Part shown: positions 1 to 8,266 of the stretch, in pieces | How the letters are laid out: each line of letters starts with the position of its first letter | Numbering within the stretch: position 1 is the stretch's first letter | Source: CAYLQA01 sp964385695 | GTDB taxonomy: Bacteria > Desulfobacterota > Desulfobulbia > Desulfobulbales > Desulfurivibrionaceae | Assembly (NCBI GenBank): GCA_964385695.1 | Contig: CAYLQA010000009.1 | Span: forward strand, 15,323 to 79,322 | Length of the DNA: 64,000 bases | Reading direction: 5' to 3' | The notes under the pieces: generated by a model | What the model was told of the DNA's origin: nothing | The model's input: only the letters and a program-made list of their open reading frames with translations | The model's database searches: none | Program-made: the position numbers and the translations under genes

Positions 1-400
1 TGTCATAATTTTCGGCCGCCTGTAAAAGATCGCCACTTTTGAGCGGGGAAAGATCCTTATCCTGGTAGTTGGCGAGGCTCAGACCAAGACCATGCTCCTG
101 GCCTGCCATCTCCACCACACGGTTCACATCCGCCACGGCACGCTGGTACCGGGCAGGATTTTCGTAAAGCTGCGGGCTCCCCAATTCGGCAAGGTTTGTC
201 TTGATATTGCGCCAGGCCCGTTTGCCCCAGGTGTCGGTAGGGTGCATGGTCCGGCCCATGAGATAGGCAAGCCCTTCCAGGTTGGCGTCCAGCTGGGTGC
301 ACGCTATCCCGTGCCCACGTAAGGCCCCGGCGAGCTTGGCAATACCGGCGGGCGGCTCACAGGGTTTGGCCACGGGAGGAAAAATAAGAAGGATAGACAT
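1..400 (-). CDS. Radical-SAM/B12-binding-type protein, N-terminal part only
   Basis: The reading frame opens at the ATG at 400 and runs off the left edge, giving about 133 residues with no stop. It begins MSILLIFPPVAKPCEPPAGI and continues with an LRGHGI...LDANLEGL stretch. This is the pattern of the Rossmann-like B12-binding domain that precedes the radical SAM core in many anaerobe proteins of unknown substrate. The CX3CX2C cluster motif would lie outside the window, so the radical-SAM call is an inference from the N-terminus. The gene is divergent from recQ, with about 150 bases between the two starts. Confidence 0.5.
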   Translation of the reverse strand, partial: MSILLIFPPVAKPCEPPAGIAKLAGALRGHGIACTQLDANLEGLAYLMGRTMHPTDTWGKRAWRNIKTNLAELGSPQLYENPARYQRAVADVNRVVEMAGQEHGLGLSLANYQDKDLSPLKSGDLLQAAENYD

Positions 401-553
401 GGAGATCTATCTCTAGCATGGGCTGAGGCATTTAAGCAAGCCCATTTGGGAGAAAACAACACTGCCCTCTTTGCTGTTTTTATAGTATGTTTCAGGGAAC
501 CTTTCACCTCAACCCGGCGGTGTGGCTTGATCACACGGCGCACTACTTTTTCT

Positions 554-2347
554 ATGAGAACATCCCCGCTGGAAATACTGAACAGCGTCTTCGGCTATGC
601 GAGTTTTCGCGCCTTTCAGGAGGAGATCATCAATGGCCTGATCCGTGGAGAGGACGCGTTTGTCCTGATGCCCACCGGCGGCGGCAAATCCCTCTGCTAC
701 CAGATCCCGGCCCTTGTCCGCAGCGGGGTGGGAATTATTCTTTCCCCCCTGATCTCTCTGATGCAGGATCAGGTGGACGCCCTCAAACAAAACGGGGTCC
801 GGGCTGCCTTTTACAATTCTTCCCTCAAGGGAGATGAGGCCCGGCGGGTATTGGCCCAGCTCCATGACGATCAACTGGATCTGCTCTATGTCGCACCGGA
901 GCGCTTGATGAGCGACGGTTTTCTAGAGCGGCTGAGCGATATCCCCATAGCGCTTTTTGCCATTGATGAGGCGCACTGCATTTCGCAGTGGGGCCATGAT
1001 TTTCGCCCGGAATACACCCAACTGGGCCGCTTGCGTAAACGCTTTCCCAGCGTGCCCCTTATTGCCCTGACTGCAACAGCGGAAGAACAAACCCGAACTG
1101 ATATTATTGATCGGCTTCATCTGCGGCAGGCCCGCAGCTATGTGGCCGGTTTTGATCGGCCCAATATCCGCTACACGGTAATGGGTAAAAACAAGCCTGC
1201 GCAGCAGCTTTTACATTTTCTCAAAGACCGGCGAGAGGAATCCGGCATTGTCTACTGCCTTAGCCGCAAGCGGGTGGAACAGGTAAGCCAGAGCCTGATG
1301 AAGGCCGGTATTGACGCGGATTTTTACCATGCCGGCATGAATGCCGAGGAGCGGCGCCGGGTCCAAGATGCCTTTCAGCGCGACAACCTGCAGGTTGTCG
1401 TAGCCACTGTGGCCTTTGGCATGGGGATCGACAAATCCAATGTCCGCTTTGTGGTCCATTATGACCTGCCGAAAAATATCGAGAGCTACTACCAGGAAAC
1501 CGGTCGAGCCGGCCGCGACGGATTACCGGCCGAGGCCCTGCTTCTTTTCGGCTACGGCGACATAGCCTTGGCCCGCGGCCTGATCGAAAAGGGCAACAAC
1601 AACGAGCAGAAAAGGATTGAGATCCACAAACTCAATGCCATGGTCGCCTTTGCCGAGGCACAGAGCTGCCGCAGGCAGGTCCTTCTGGGTTATTTCGGCG
1701 ACTTGCAGGCCAAAGATTGCGGCAACTGCGACACCTGCATCACCCCTCCGGAACTCATGGATGTGACCGAGGAGGCGAGAAAGGCTCTTTCCTGCGTCTA
1801 CCGGGTGGGGCAACGCTTCGGCATTGGTCATATTATCGACGTGCTTCGCGGCTCTAAAAACGAACGCCTATTGCGGCTGGGGCATGACAGTTTGTCCACG
1901 TATGGAATCGGCAAGGACCAAAGCAAGGAGTTCTGGGGAAGCCTTTTGCACCACTTGGTACATCGAGGCTACCTACTGCAAGACCTTGGCGACTACTCCG
2001 TTTTAAAACTGACGGATGCAGCCCGGCCATTACTCCGCGGGGAAGAAAGCCTGCAAATGGCAAAACCACGGGGCCGGGTCAACACTGGGAAGAAGAAAAG
2101 CAAGGCCGGGGGGGATATTGACTATAATGAGACGATATTTGAGAGCCTCAGGGGGCTTCGCAAGGAACTTGCCGATGCGGCAGGGGTTCCACCCTTTGTT
2201 ATCTTTGGCGACAAAACACTCATTGAGATGGCTGCGTACCTGCCCAAGGATGATGCAACCTTGCTGACCATTCACGGAGTCGGCGAAAAAAAGCTTGAGC
2301 GCTACGGCACTGCCTTTTTAAAAATAATTACCGAGCAAGCGGGATGA
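554..2347 (+). CDS. recQ: ATP-dependent DNA helicase RecQ
   Basis: A 3'-5' superfamily 2 helicase of about 597 residues, the usual RecQ length. Visible in order are the Walker A motif TGGGKS (residues 41-46), DEAH (138-141) followed by the RecQ aromatic-rich loop CISQWGHDFRPEY, the helicase C domain with QETGRAGRDG, the RecQ zinc site (CRR...CGNCDTC), a winged-helix region, and a C-terminal HRDC domain (SLRGLRKELA... IHGVGEKKLERYG). The frame is open 36 codons further upstream, but that extension does not look like RecQ, so the ATG at 554 is preferred; no clear ribosome-binding site precedes it. It acts in recombination and replication-fork repair. Confidence 0.95.
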   Translation: MRTSPLEILNSVFGYASFRAFQEEIINGLIRGEDAFVLMPTGGGKSLCYQIPALVRSGVGIILSPLISLMQDQVDALKQNGVRAAFYNSSLKGDEARRVLAQLHDDQLDLLYVAPERLMSDGFLERLSDIPIALFAIDEAHCISQWGHDFRPEYTQLGRLRKRFPSVPLIALTATAEEQTRTDIIDRLHLRQARSYVAGFDRPNIRYTVMGKNKPAQQLLHFLKDRREESGIVYCLSRKRVEQVSQSLMKAGIDADFYHAGMNAEERRRVQDAFQRDNLQVVVATVAFGMGIDKSNVRFVVHYDLPKNIESYYQETGRAGRDGLPAEALLLFGYGDIALARGLIEKGNNNEQKRIEIHKLNAMVAFAEAQSCRRQVLLGYFGDLQAKDCGNCDTCITPPELMDVTEEARKALSCVYRVGQRFGIGHIIDVLRGSKNERLLRLGHDSLSTYGIGKDQSKEFWGSLLHHLVHRGYLLQDLGDYSVLKLTDAARPLLRGEESLQMAKPRGRVNTGKKKSKAGGDIDYNETIFESLRGLRKELADAAGVPPFVIFGDKTLIEMAAYLPKDDATLLTIHGVGEKKLERYGTAFLKIITEQAG

Positions 2348-2490
2348 GACTGACAAAATGAGTCGTTTGCGCAGTAACAAGGTTTTAACAACCATCGCTC
2401 TGGCGGGTTGTGCGGTTGGCTTTCTCTCCATCGGCTTCAGGGCCATCAGGCTTTGCAGCGTTGGCCTGCTTTGCTGCAAGAAGGGATTGC

Positions 2491-2532
2491 AAAAAAGAAA
2501 AGCGGAATGAACATCGGCCATTCCGCTTTTCT
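2491..2532 (-). terminator. Hairpin terminator between recQ and minus-strand genes
   Basis: A 14-bp perfect inverted repeat (2496-2509 with 2519-2532) has a 9-base loop. Read on the minus strand it is followed by TTTTCTTTTTTG, so it should end transcription of the small gene at 2610-2858. On the plus strand it could also stop recQ. Confidence 0.75.
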
Positions 2533-2609
2533 AAGACAATGTTGACGAACCAGAAGATTAGGCCCTCTGCACCTTTCGCCAGCCAGCGAGCTTGAGACGT
2601 TCAACCCGC

Positions 2610-2858
2610 TCAATGTTCCACTGCTGGACAGCCTGCATACCCCTCATCAAAGACAAAGCCCGGATCCACATCCACCGGCTTTCCCCCCAGTTTGGTCATG
2701 GCAAGCATTCGGGCAAGGTCCATATCATACTCAATGACCCAGCCGTTATCTTCGACCATGGTCTCTCGGTCAAATGCCTCATTGCCGGGGCAAGTCGGAC
2801 AAAACACCCTATCCCCCACCTCGGAGGACATAATATTATCACGCAGGTGAAATTGCAC
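2610..2858 (-). CDS. Small Cys-containing hypothetical protein, possibly frameshifted at its C-terminus
   Basis: An 82-residue frame starts with GTG at 2858, with GGGAG seven bases upstream. It carries CPTCPGNEAF and an acidic, hydrophobic middle (VEDNGWVIEYDMDLARML). I do not recognise the family. It stops with ...GYAGCPAVEH, but one base away the frame continues as AVQQWNIERVERLKLAGW and about five more residues before a stop just ahead of the terminator. That could be the original C-terminus cut off by a one-base insertion near 2635, or a coincidence. The hairpin terminator downstream supports a real transcription unit. Confidence 0.5.
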   Translation of the reverse strand: MQFHLRDNIMSSEVGDRVFCPTCPGNEAFDRETMVEDNGWVIEYDMDLARMLAMTKLGGKPVDVDPGFVFDEGYAGCPAVEH

Positions 2859-2906
2859 CTCGCTACTCCCAACTCACAGGTTCTCTTAACTTCCTGACAC
2901 ATAGCA

Positions 2907-3113
2907 TTATTTAAAAATTTTACGGGGTGACAGAGAGGACCGCTTACGTCCATTAAGGATATTCCGCAACTGCTGATACTCTTGCTGGGCGGCCTTCAAC
3001 TGCTGCCTCAGCTCTACCTCCTCCTCAACGGAAGCGGCGGCAAGTTCCTTTTCCAGCTTCTCTACCTTTTGCTGGGCACTATATAACTCCAATGCGATTC
3101 CGCGAATGGTCAT
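2907..3113 (-). CDS. Small coiled-coil protein
   Basis: A 68-residue protein starting at ATG 3113, with GGAG eight bases upstream. Most of it is one predicted coiled coil (YSAQQKVEKLEKELAAAS, then ELRQQLKAAQQEYQQLRNIL) ending in a basic tail (NGRKRSSLSPRKIFK). It has no signal peptide or membrane segment. It is the only gene on a short transcription unit that begins with the structured leader at 3171-3247. Function is unknown; a small scaffold or nucleic-acid-associated role would fit the composition, but nothing proves it. Confidence 0.65.
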   Translation of the reverse strand: MTIRGIALELYSAQQKVEKLEKELAAASVEEEVELRQQLKAAQQEYQQLRNILNGRKRSSLSPRKIFK

Positions 3114-3170
3114 GACATTTCTCCAAAGGGTTGAATGTAAGGACGGGACCTTCCCTAAAAGTACAAAAAA

Positions 3171-3247
3171 AACCCAACCGAGTCACTTGGGGAAGGAGCA
3201 TACTTACGGGAAGGGAATCGGGACTCTCCGCATAACTCAGCCGGGTT
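3171..3247 (-). promoter_or_regulatory. Structured 5' leader with competing terminator-like hairpin
   Basis: On the minus strand a segment (complement 3235-3247) can pair over 13 positions, with some G-U pairs, with complement 3171-3183. The same 3' strand also forms a local hairpin CCCAA-N9-TTGGG followed by eight T, about 55 bases before the start of the coiled-coil gene. The two structures are mutually exclusive, which is the geometry of an attenuator or riboswitch. No known riboswitch consensus was recognised. Confidence 0.4.
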
Positions 3248-3320
3248 AACCTTTCTACCCATACTATAAGCATTCCTGTGATGAAAGACTGCGGAAGATA
3301 TAAATCCTGCGCGACCCAAC

Positions 3321-3349
3321 AAAAAAGGCCCTACCAACAAGGTAGGGCC
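3321..3349 (-). terminator. Rho-independent terminator of the chemoreceptor gene
   Basis: Perfect 9-bp stem GGCCCTACC/GGTAGGGCC with a 5-base loop, followed on the minus strand by TTTTTTG. It lies about 30 bases after the chemoreceptor stop. Confidence 0.9.
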
Positions 3350-3377
3350 AGAGAATAGCTCAATAACAATTGCGGGT

Positions 3378-4952
3378 TTAAGTTAATTGCGGGTACTCGT
3401 AATCGTCATCTTCCAAAGCATAGGAGGCGGAGCTGGATGCAGCGGCTCTCGCAGCCGCTCTTTTTTTGCCCTCAACAAGCTGGCTCAGGCTCAGGATATT
3501 ATCGCGCAACATGATAGTTTGCGATTTTACCGCTTCAGAGGCAGCGGCCAACTCTTCGGCATTGGCCGCAAGCGACTGGGTACCGGAATCCATTTCGGTG
3601 ACCGCCTTGTTGATCTGGGTAATTCCTTGAGTTTGCTCATGGGAGGCTGTGGAAATCTCCTCGATTAAGATGCCGACCTTACGTGACCCCTCGGCAACCT
3701 CTTGCGACTCCTCAACTACGGCGTTCACCTTCTCAAGACCGTCATTGACATTCTTGATAGCCGTTTCGATGAGATCGCCAGAACTCTTGGCTGAATCGGC
3801 CGTTCTCTGAGCAAGGTTACGAACCTCGTCCGCCACCACGGCAAAACCGGCCCCGGCCTCTCCGGCCCTGGCAGCCTCTACAGCGGCGTTTAAGGCAAGA
3901 AGGTTGGTCTGAAAAGCAATACCCTCAATCTCGTTGATAATGGTGGAAATCTCATCACTATCCTTTTTGATATTCTGCATACTGCCCTGCATCACCGTCA
4001 CATCGGCATTCGCCCGGGCGCTCACGTCCTCGTTTTTCTTCATGGAGGAGTTTGCCTCGGCAGAGTTGGTATCGTTTTGCTGGATCATGGCCGTAATCTC
4101 TTCAAGAGAGGCGCTGGTCTCCTCAAGGGAGGCCGCCATTTGGGAGGCCATCTCCGCCACTGTCTGGGAGGTACTGGAGGTTGCGACTGCCTCTTCGGCA
4201 ATCCGATCGGCACTGTGATCAAGCTCGGCCACAATGTTGTTGATTACACGAACGATCATTTGAACGAAGAAGATGGAAAAGGCAATGACGAGAATGATTG
4301 AAATGGCCCCACCGACAATGAAGAAGAGGGAGAACATCTTCACCTCATCGATAGTTTCCTCCTTCATCAAATCAGCCCCATCACGGAGCTCATCCACTGC
4401 CAGCTTCGTTGAGCCCATCAGAGAATAATAATGCTCGAACAGCTCATCTTCAAAAATATCCGACGCCTCTTCGGCCTCGTCATCTTCAAGGGCAGGCAAA
4501 ATCTCGGTATTGATGATACCGTCCATCGCCTTCCAGGACTTGGTCAAGTCCGTATACGCTTTGGTCACAGCAGTTGCTCGGTCAATGGAGTGACAAGAAC
4601 CGCAAAAGACACCACCGCCCGTTCCTGCAGGATGCAGTTTGGTTTGCATCTCATCTATAACGGAGCCAATCCGCTTGCCCGTTGAGACCAGGCCGCTGAG
4701 GCTCTCCGGATCATAGTCGAGGATCTGCGACTTGAGAATACTGTTGAGAAGATTCAGATTCAGGCGAACCCTGGCGAGTTTATCGATGTAATTCATCTTC
4801 AACTCAATACCACTGTATGTGGTACCGCCGATTTGAACCCTGGTAATGATAAATTGCGCGATAGCAATGCTGATGATCAATGAAAGTGTTACAAACCCCA
4901 CCAGCAAGAACAGCTTCATCCTCAGACTTAAGTTGTCAAACCACTCCCTCAT
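3378..4952 (-). CDS. Methyl-accepting chemotaxis protein with a c-type haem motif in its sensor domain
   Basis: A 524-residue transducer. It has an N-terminal membrane helix (about residues 12-38), a periplasmic domain to about 205, a second membrane helix (about 207-233), a short HAMP-like linker, and the cytoplasmic signalling domain with its conserved hairpin (EIEGIAFQTNLLALNAAVEA, 341-360, then ARAGEAGAGFAVVADEVRNL). The periplasmic domain contains CGSCH at 117-121, a covalent haem c attachment motif, so it may sense redox state or a gas ligand; haem-c chemoreceptors are known in Geobacter. Its C-terminus lacks the CheR-tethering pentapeptide of enteric receptors. It is monocistronic and ends at a strong terminator. 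Confidence 0.93.
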   Translation of the reverse strand: MREWFDNLSLRMKLFLLVGFVTLSLIISIAIAQFIITRVQIGGTTYSGIELKMNYIDKLARVRLNLNLLNSILKSQILDYDPESLSGLVSTGKRIGSVIDEMQTKLHPAGTGGGVFCGSCHSIDRATAVTKAYTDLTKSWKAMDGIINTEILPALEDDEAEEASDIFEDELFEHYYSLMGSTKLAVDELRDGADLMKEETIDEVKMFSLFFIVGGAISIILVIAFSIFFVQMIVRVINNIVAELDHSADRIAEEAVATSSTSQTVAEMASQMAASLEETSASLEEITAMIQQNDTNSAEANSSMKKNEDVSARANADVTVMQGSMQNIKKDSDEISTIINEIEGIAFQTNLLALNAAVEAARAGEAGAGFAVVADEVRNLAQRTADSAKSSGDLIETAIKNVNDGLEKVNAVVEESQEVAEGSRKVGILIEEISTASHEQTQGITQINKAVTEMDSGTQSLAANAEELAAASEAVKSQTIMLRDNILSLSQLVEGKKRAAARAAASSSASYALEDDDYEYPQLT

Positions 4953-5126
4953 AACCTCTCCTTATTCCTTCCTTGCGCACCTGATTACCCCTCACAACTC
5001 CGAGTATTATAAACGCAGATTTCCTTTTTTAACCAGTTTTTTTTCCATGTTTCCGTACCGTTAGCATAATATTTCCTCATTTTTTGCCCACAAGGAATCA
5101 AACTGTTTGTTTTTGTCAGGACAATT

Positions 5127-5360
5127 TCACCTGTTAATTTTATCCCCTTTATAAACAAAAGCCTTGGCAATCATCTTATAAAAGGTCCCTTTATCAATAC
5201 CAATCTCCTTGCCGCATTGGCAGTAAATTTTATGCCCTTTCATCTCCCCGCAATACATTTTAACGATTCTGTCCTTGTGACAGCGCAAGACCTCCCCCTG
5301 ACCATACTTTGTATACTTCCAGAGTTTTTTCTTACAGGCCGCACAGCGGAGCAGTAACAC
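5127..5360 (-). CDS. Small zinc-ribbon-like protein
   Basis: About 77 residues from a GTG at 5360, which has AAAGGTGA just upstream; an in-frame GTG at 5369 is possible but has no such site. Cysteines occur as RCAACKKK, VLRCHKD, MYCGE and YCQCG, a pattern suggesting one or two zinc ribbons. It is basic and has no membrane segment. The middle, KYTKYGQGEVLRCHKDRI, resembles short conserved proteins of unknown role in anaerobes. It is on its own, upstream of the chemoreceptor on the same strand, with about 175 bases between them. Confidence 0.65.
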   Translation of the reverse strand: MLLLRCAACKKKLWKYTKYGQGEVLRCHKDRIVKMYCGEMKGHKIYCQCGKEIGIDKGTFYKMIAKAFVYKGDKINR

Positions 5361-5369
5361 CCGATTCAC

Positions 5370-5702
5370 CTTTATTATTACTCAACGCCCGAAACAACTT
5401 CACCTCGGGGACCCAAAAAAGTTAAATTTTTTATACTTTCAGTCGCGGAGCGGGGCAAGCATCAGCAACGTACCGATTTTTCGTCAGAAAACAACCTTTA
5501 GCCTTAAAAATGACAGGAGTACAAAAAGCTCTACAGGCCTAATTGTTTAATTTTACACGTTTTTCACAAAGCAAAGAATCATCGGCCTGCATTTTCGGTT
5601 CAAAAAATTGTACCCCTGCCCCCATTCCCCACGATCTGCCACAAGCCGACAAGCCCTTATTTTTTCGTCCTTTTCAATCTAACCCCAGGAAAAACAATAA
5701 GC
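5370..5702. other. Non-coding AT-rich spacer
   Basis: No convincing frame on either strand. The right edge leads into the sigma-54 promoter at 5703. Nothing else recognised. Confidence 0.4.
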
Positions 5703-5719
5703 TGGCACAGTGGTTGCAT
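5703..5719 (+). promoter_or_regulatory. Sigma-54 promoter (-24/-12)
   Basis: TGGCAC-N5-TTGCAT with the invariant GG (5704-5705) and GC (5716-5717) separated exactly as in RpoN promoters. It predicts a start near 5729 on the plus strand. No open frame with a ribosome-binding site follows; a terminator follows within about 75 bases, so the product should be a small RNA. Confidence 0.75.
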
Positions 5720-5728
5720 TAACAAGGA

Positions 5729-5802
5729 GACAAGAAAACAACTCTTATCTCCTTTCTCCTAAAGAAAGCCGGCATCCCCGCAGAGCCGGCTTTCTTTTTT
5801 TT
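5729..5802 (+). ncRNA. Candidate sigma-54-dependent small RNA with tandem anti-Shine-Dalgarno motif
   Basis: The predicted transcript is about 74 bases, from the sigma-54 start to the U-run of a strong terminator. Its 5' half is A-rich, then comes TCTCCTTTCTCCT (5748-5760), two CUCC elements complementary to ribosome-binding sites, directly before the terminator stem. This design is typical of trans-acting sRNAs that block translation. AAGGAGA at 5724-5730 could pair with the first CUCC element if the start lies a few bases upstream. Promoter and terminator are seen in the sequence; the regulatory role is inferred. Confidence 0.55.
5761..5802 (+). terminator. Intrinsic terminator of the candidate small RNA
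   Basis: 13-bp inverted repeat AAAGAAAGCCGGC / GCCGGCTTTCTTT around an 11-base loop, followed by a T-run on the plus strand. hpt ends 20 bases beyond it on the opposite strand. Confidence 0.85.
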
Positions 5803-5821
5803 GTTTTACAGGCAGTGAATC

Positions 5822-6343
5822 TCAATCCGTTTTCAAATGGTAGACTGCTGGATAGTGACGATGCTGTTCCGCATAGTCGAGCCCGTAGCCGACCAAAAAA
5901 CCCTGTTCCACCTCAAAGCCAACGTAATCCACCTGAACCGCAACCTCACGTCGCTCATGCTTGTCGATCAAGGTACAGATTTTAACCACGTTAGCCCTCT
6001 TGGCTGCGAAAAAATCCTTTAACGCGGCAATGGTGCGACCGGTATCCACGATATCCTCAACCAGGATTACATCCTTGCCCTCCACATCAAGCTCAATGTC
6101 CTTGCTGAAATTTACCGTACCCGAGGAGCTTGTACTATTCCCATAGCTGGCCACACGAACAAAATCGACCTCAAGGGGTATATCAATCTGTCGGGCAAGA
6201 TCCGCGAGAAAAATAAACGCCCCATTCAAAACCCCCACCAAGACCAACTTGCGCCCGGCAAAGTCCCTTGCGATGGACTGCCCAAGCTGCCTGACCCTGT
6301 CCGCAATCTCCTCTTTTGAAAGCACGATCTCTTTGTCCACCAT
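5822..6343 (-). CDS. hpt: Hypoxanthine phosphoribosyltransferase
   Basis: A purine-salvage enzyme converting hypoxanthine or guanine plus PRPP to IMP or GMP. The 173-residue form from ATG 6343 matches the family length; the longer open frame upstream is ignored because purine-rich GAGGGAAGGGAG stands just before 6343. Visible signatures are the PRPP loop VILVEDIVDTGRT, the substrate-loop region VGVLNGAFIFLADLAR, VRVASYGNSTSSSGTV, and the C-terminal DYVGFEVEQGFLVGYGLDY. It is cytosolic and is divergent from the rubredoxin gene, with about 150 bases of shared promoter region. Confidence 0.95.
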   Translation of the reverse strand: MVDKEIVLSKEEIADRVRQLGQSIARDFAGRKLVLVGVLNGAFIFLADLARQIDIPLEVDFVRVASYGNSTSSSGTVNFSKDIELDVEGKDVILVEDIVDTGRTIAALKDFFAAKRANVVKICTLIDKHERREVAVQVDYVGFEVEQGFLVGYGLDYAEQHRHYPAVYHLKTD

Positions 6344-6497
6344 TTCTCCCTTCCCTCTACAAGTACGTTCCTGTTCAGATAGTTCAAGATGAACCATAAA
6401 AAGATTGACGCCGCAGGCGCAAGCCCTAATAATTCTTTTATGTCTTATTATTTTAAGATGAATCCACCCCAACGTAAATCAGCCCAGGAGGCCACCC

Positions 6498-6659
6498 ATG
6501 ACCAGCTACGAATGCAGTGTGTGCGGATATATATACGATCCGGAAGATGGCGACCCTGAGAACAGCATTGCCCCAGGAACCGCCTTTGAGGATCTGCCCG
6601 AAGACTGGACATGCCCCATCTGCGGGGCGGGCAAAGATATGTTTACGCCTGCCAGCTAA
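6498..6659 (+). CDS. Rubredoxin
   Basis: A 53-residue one-iron electron carrier, with AGGAGG seven bases before ATG 6498. It has the two knuckles CSVCGY and CPICGAGK, with YDPEDGD and the aromatic/acidic core (FEDLPEDWTCP) between them, which is the complete classical rubredoxin fold. It serves as a low-potential cytoplasmic donor, in sulfate reducers mostly for rubredoxin:oxygen oxidoreductase and rubrerythrin-type oxygen or peroxide detoxification. Neither partner gene is nearby, so its specific partner cannot be read from context. Confidence 0.97.
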   Translation: MTSYECSVCGYIYDPEDGDPENSIAPGTAFEDLPEDWTCPICGAGKDMFTPAS

Positions 6660-6706
6660 GATCTGCCGACAGAACAGGGGCAGCCGCAGGCATCATACGA
6701 TGCGTA

Positions 6707-8230
6707 TCACAGTAAGAGATCGGCGGTCAGGCTGTCCCAGGTTTTATCCAGCTCCTCACAAAAAGAGTCGACAAACTGGCTCACATTGACATCCAAAAAC
6801 GGCTTATGCTGCTCCTGAATAAGAACCCAGGCAAAGGAACGCACGATGGTCTCCTTGGTTACCTCCGGCTTGCCTAAGCATACTCCACGCAAACTGGCAA
6901 AGTAGTTGGCCAGATTGACCAAGGCCACTGCAGCCACACTGGTATTTGCCTTTTCAGGCTGATGGTGCAAACGCATAACATCAAGATAGGCCGAAGGCAG
7001 GCCGATCCCCTCACCTAACCAGACCCCGACCTGCGAGTGATCGGCACCGATAAACTCTTTTTCCGCCTTCATCATATCCCCAAGGGCGGGATCAAGCTCC
7101 TCTCTGGCAAACTGCGGGTAAAAAGCGGGATTGATAGTATCCAAGGGCAGCATACCCAGGTCGTGAAACAGACCGGCGAGATAAACATCCGTTGAGGTAT
7201 TGATGCGGATAACATCCTTCAGTAATTCGGCAATCCTGCCCACCATGACGGCATGCCGCCAGTACTCCTTAGCGACCTCGGTAAAACCGCTAAAGGCCAC
7301 CGTATCTTGACTGGCCTCAATGGTATCCGCCACAACCTCCTGGATCTGTTTGATACCGACAATAACCATGGCATGGGGCACAGTCCCCACCATGCTGGCC
7401 CTGCGAAAATAAGGGGAGTTAGCAGTCTGAATCACTCGACAGCTGAGAATGGGGTCGAGCTGGATCAAATCGGCAAACTTTCTTGTGTTATCCGATTCAT
7501 TGCCACCGGCCAACTGTTTTCTGAGTTCAACCGCAACAGCAGGATTGACCGGCAAAATATCTTCCGGATGGATGCGCTTTTTTAGCCTTGAAGGACCTAT
7601 CCGATCTTCCCGGATCGGCATGGGTGGGATGGCCTTGGCAGGAGGTGGCGGCTTTATCTCCTCCTTGGGACGGGGCTTGGCCGCAACTTTGTCCCGAGGA
7701 GGCTTGCTCTTTTTGGCCGTACCGAGCTTCAAGGTCTCCTGGGCGTCAGACTTTTCAACATCCTTACCGCCAGCCATTCGTTTATTGGCAAAATCAAGCC
7801 GGGTTACCAGGCTCTCACAGAAACGCTTATAAAATTTCAATTGTAAAAAGACATTAGAGGTGCTGACGATGTCGGGCTCTACCCGCAGGATAAAAGTTTC
7901 GGTGCTGGCCATAACGTCTGCGGTGCGCTTAATCTCGGTGACCATGGCCATTTCACCGAAACAGTCCCCGGATTCAAGGGTGGTCAACTTCAAAGGCCCG
8001 GTCGGGGTCTGTTTTTGCACCGAGACTTTGCCTCGCACCAAAATATAGAAGGCCCGCTCCGTGGTACCTTCTTTGATAATTAGGGTTTTCGGTGGGACGC
8101 GCAGCCACTTGCTCACCGCAAGAAACTGTTTAAGCTCATGGTCATCAAAACCTTGAAAAAAGCTGATCTTCTTTAAAAACTCAATCTGTTGATCAAGGTC
8201 AAGTTCCTTCTTTTTCTGGGCAGCCGCCAT
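6707..8230 (-). CDS. Cyclic-nucleotide-binding domain plus HDOD domain regulator
   Basis: 507 residues. Residues about 15-135 form a cNMP-binding beta-roll (FFQGFDDHELKQFL, LVRGKVSVQK, SGDCFGEMAM). A Pro/Lys-rich linker (about 150-205) leads to an HDOD domain (about 215-480), recognised from LPVNPAVAVELRKQL, CRVIQTANSPYF and AGLFHDLGMLPLD. HDOD domains are catalytically dead HD relatives that act in signalling and cell-cycle or motility control. The ligand of the beta-roll is unknown. It is the last gene of the minus-strand block after mnmE, and GGACCGGAAA precedes the start. Confidence 0.85.
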   Translation of the reverse strand: MAAAQKKKELDLDQQIEFLKKISFFQGFDDHELKQFLAVSKWLRVPPKTLIIKEGTTERAFYILVRGKVSVQKQTPTGPLKLTTLESGDCFGEMAMVTEIKRTADVMASTETFILRVEPDIVSTSNVFLQLKFYKRFCESLVTRLDFANKRMAGGKDVEKSDAQETLKLGTAKKSKPPRDKVAAKPRPKEEIKPPPPAKAIPPMPIREDRIGPSRLKKRIHPEDILPVNPAVAVELRKQLAGGNESDNTRKFADLIQLDPILSCRVIQTANSPYFRRASMVGTVPHAMVIVGIKQIQEVVADTIEASQDTVAFSGFTEVAKEYWRHAVMVGRIAELLKDVIRINTSTDVYLAGLFHDLGMLPLDTINPAFYPQFAREELDPALGDMMKAEKEFIGADHSQVGVWLGEGIGLPSAYLDVMRLHHQPEKANTSVAAVALVNLANYFASLRGVCLGKPEVTKETIVRSFAWVLIQEQHKPFLDVNVSQFVDSFCEELDKTWDSLTADLLL

Positions 8231-8266
8231 TTTCCGGTCCTTTCAGACGTTTACAAGGTAACAATC

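Noticed and set aside
2318..2521. Minus-strand frame of 67 codons
   Set aside because: Runs through the terminator hairpin and into the recQ end; basic, without pattern.
3171..3260. c-di-GMP (GEMM) riboswitch
   Set aside because: The conserved GGGCAAACC and GGGACGCAAAGCC blocks are absent.
5710..5985. Plus-strand frame starting inside the sigma-54 promoter
   Set aside because: Starts before the predicted transcript start, runs through the terminator and into antisense hpt.
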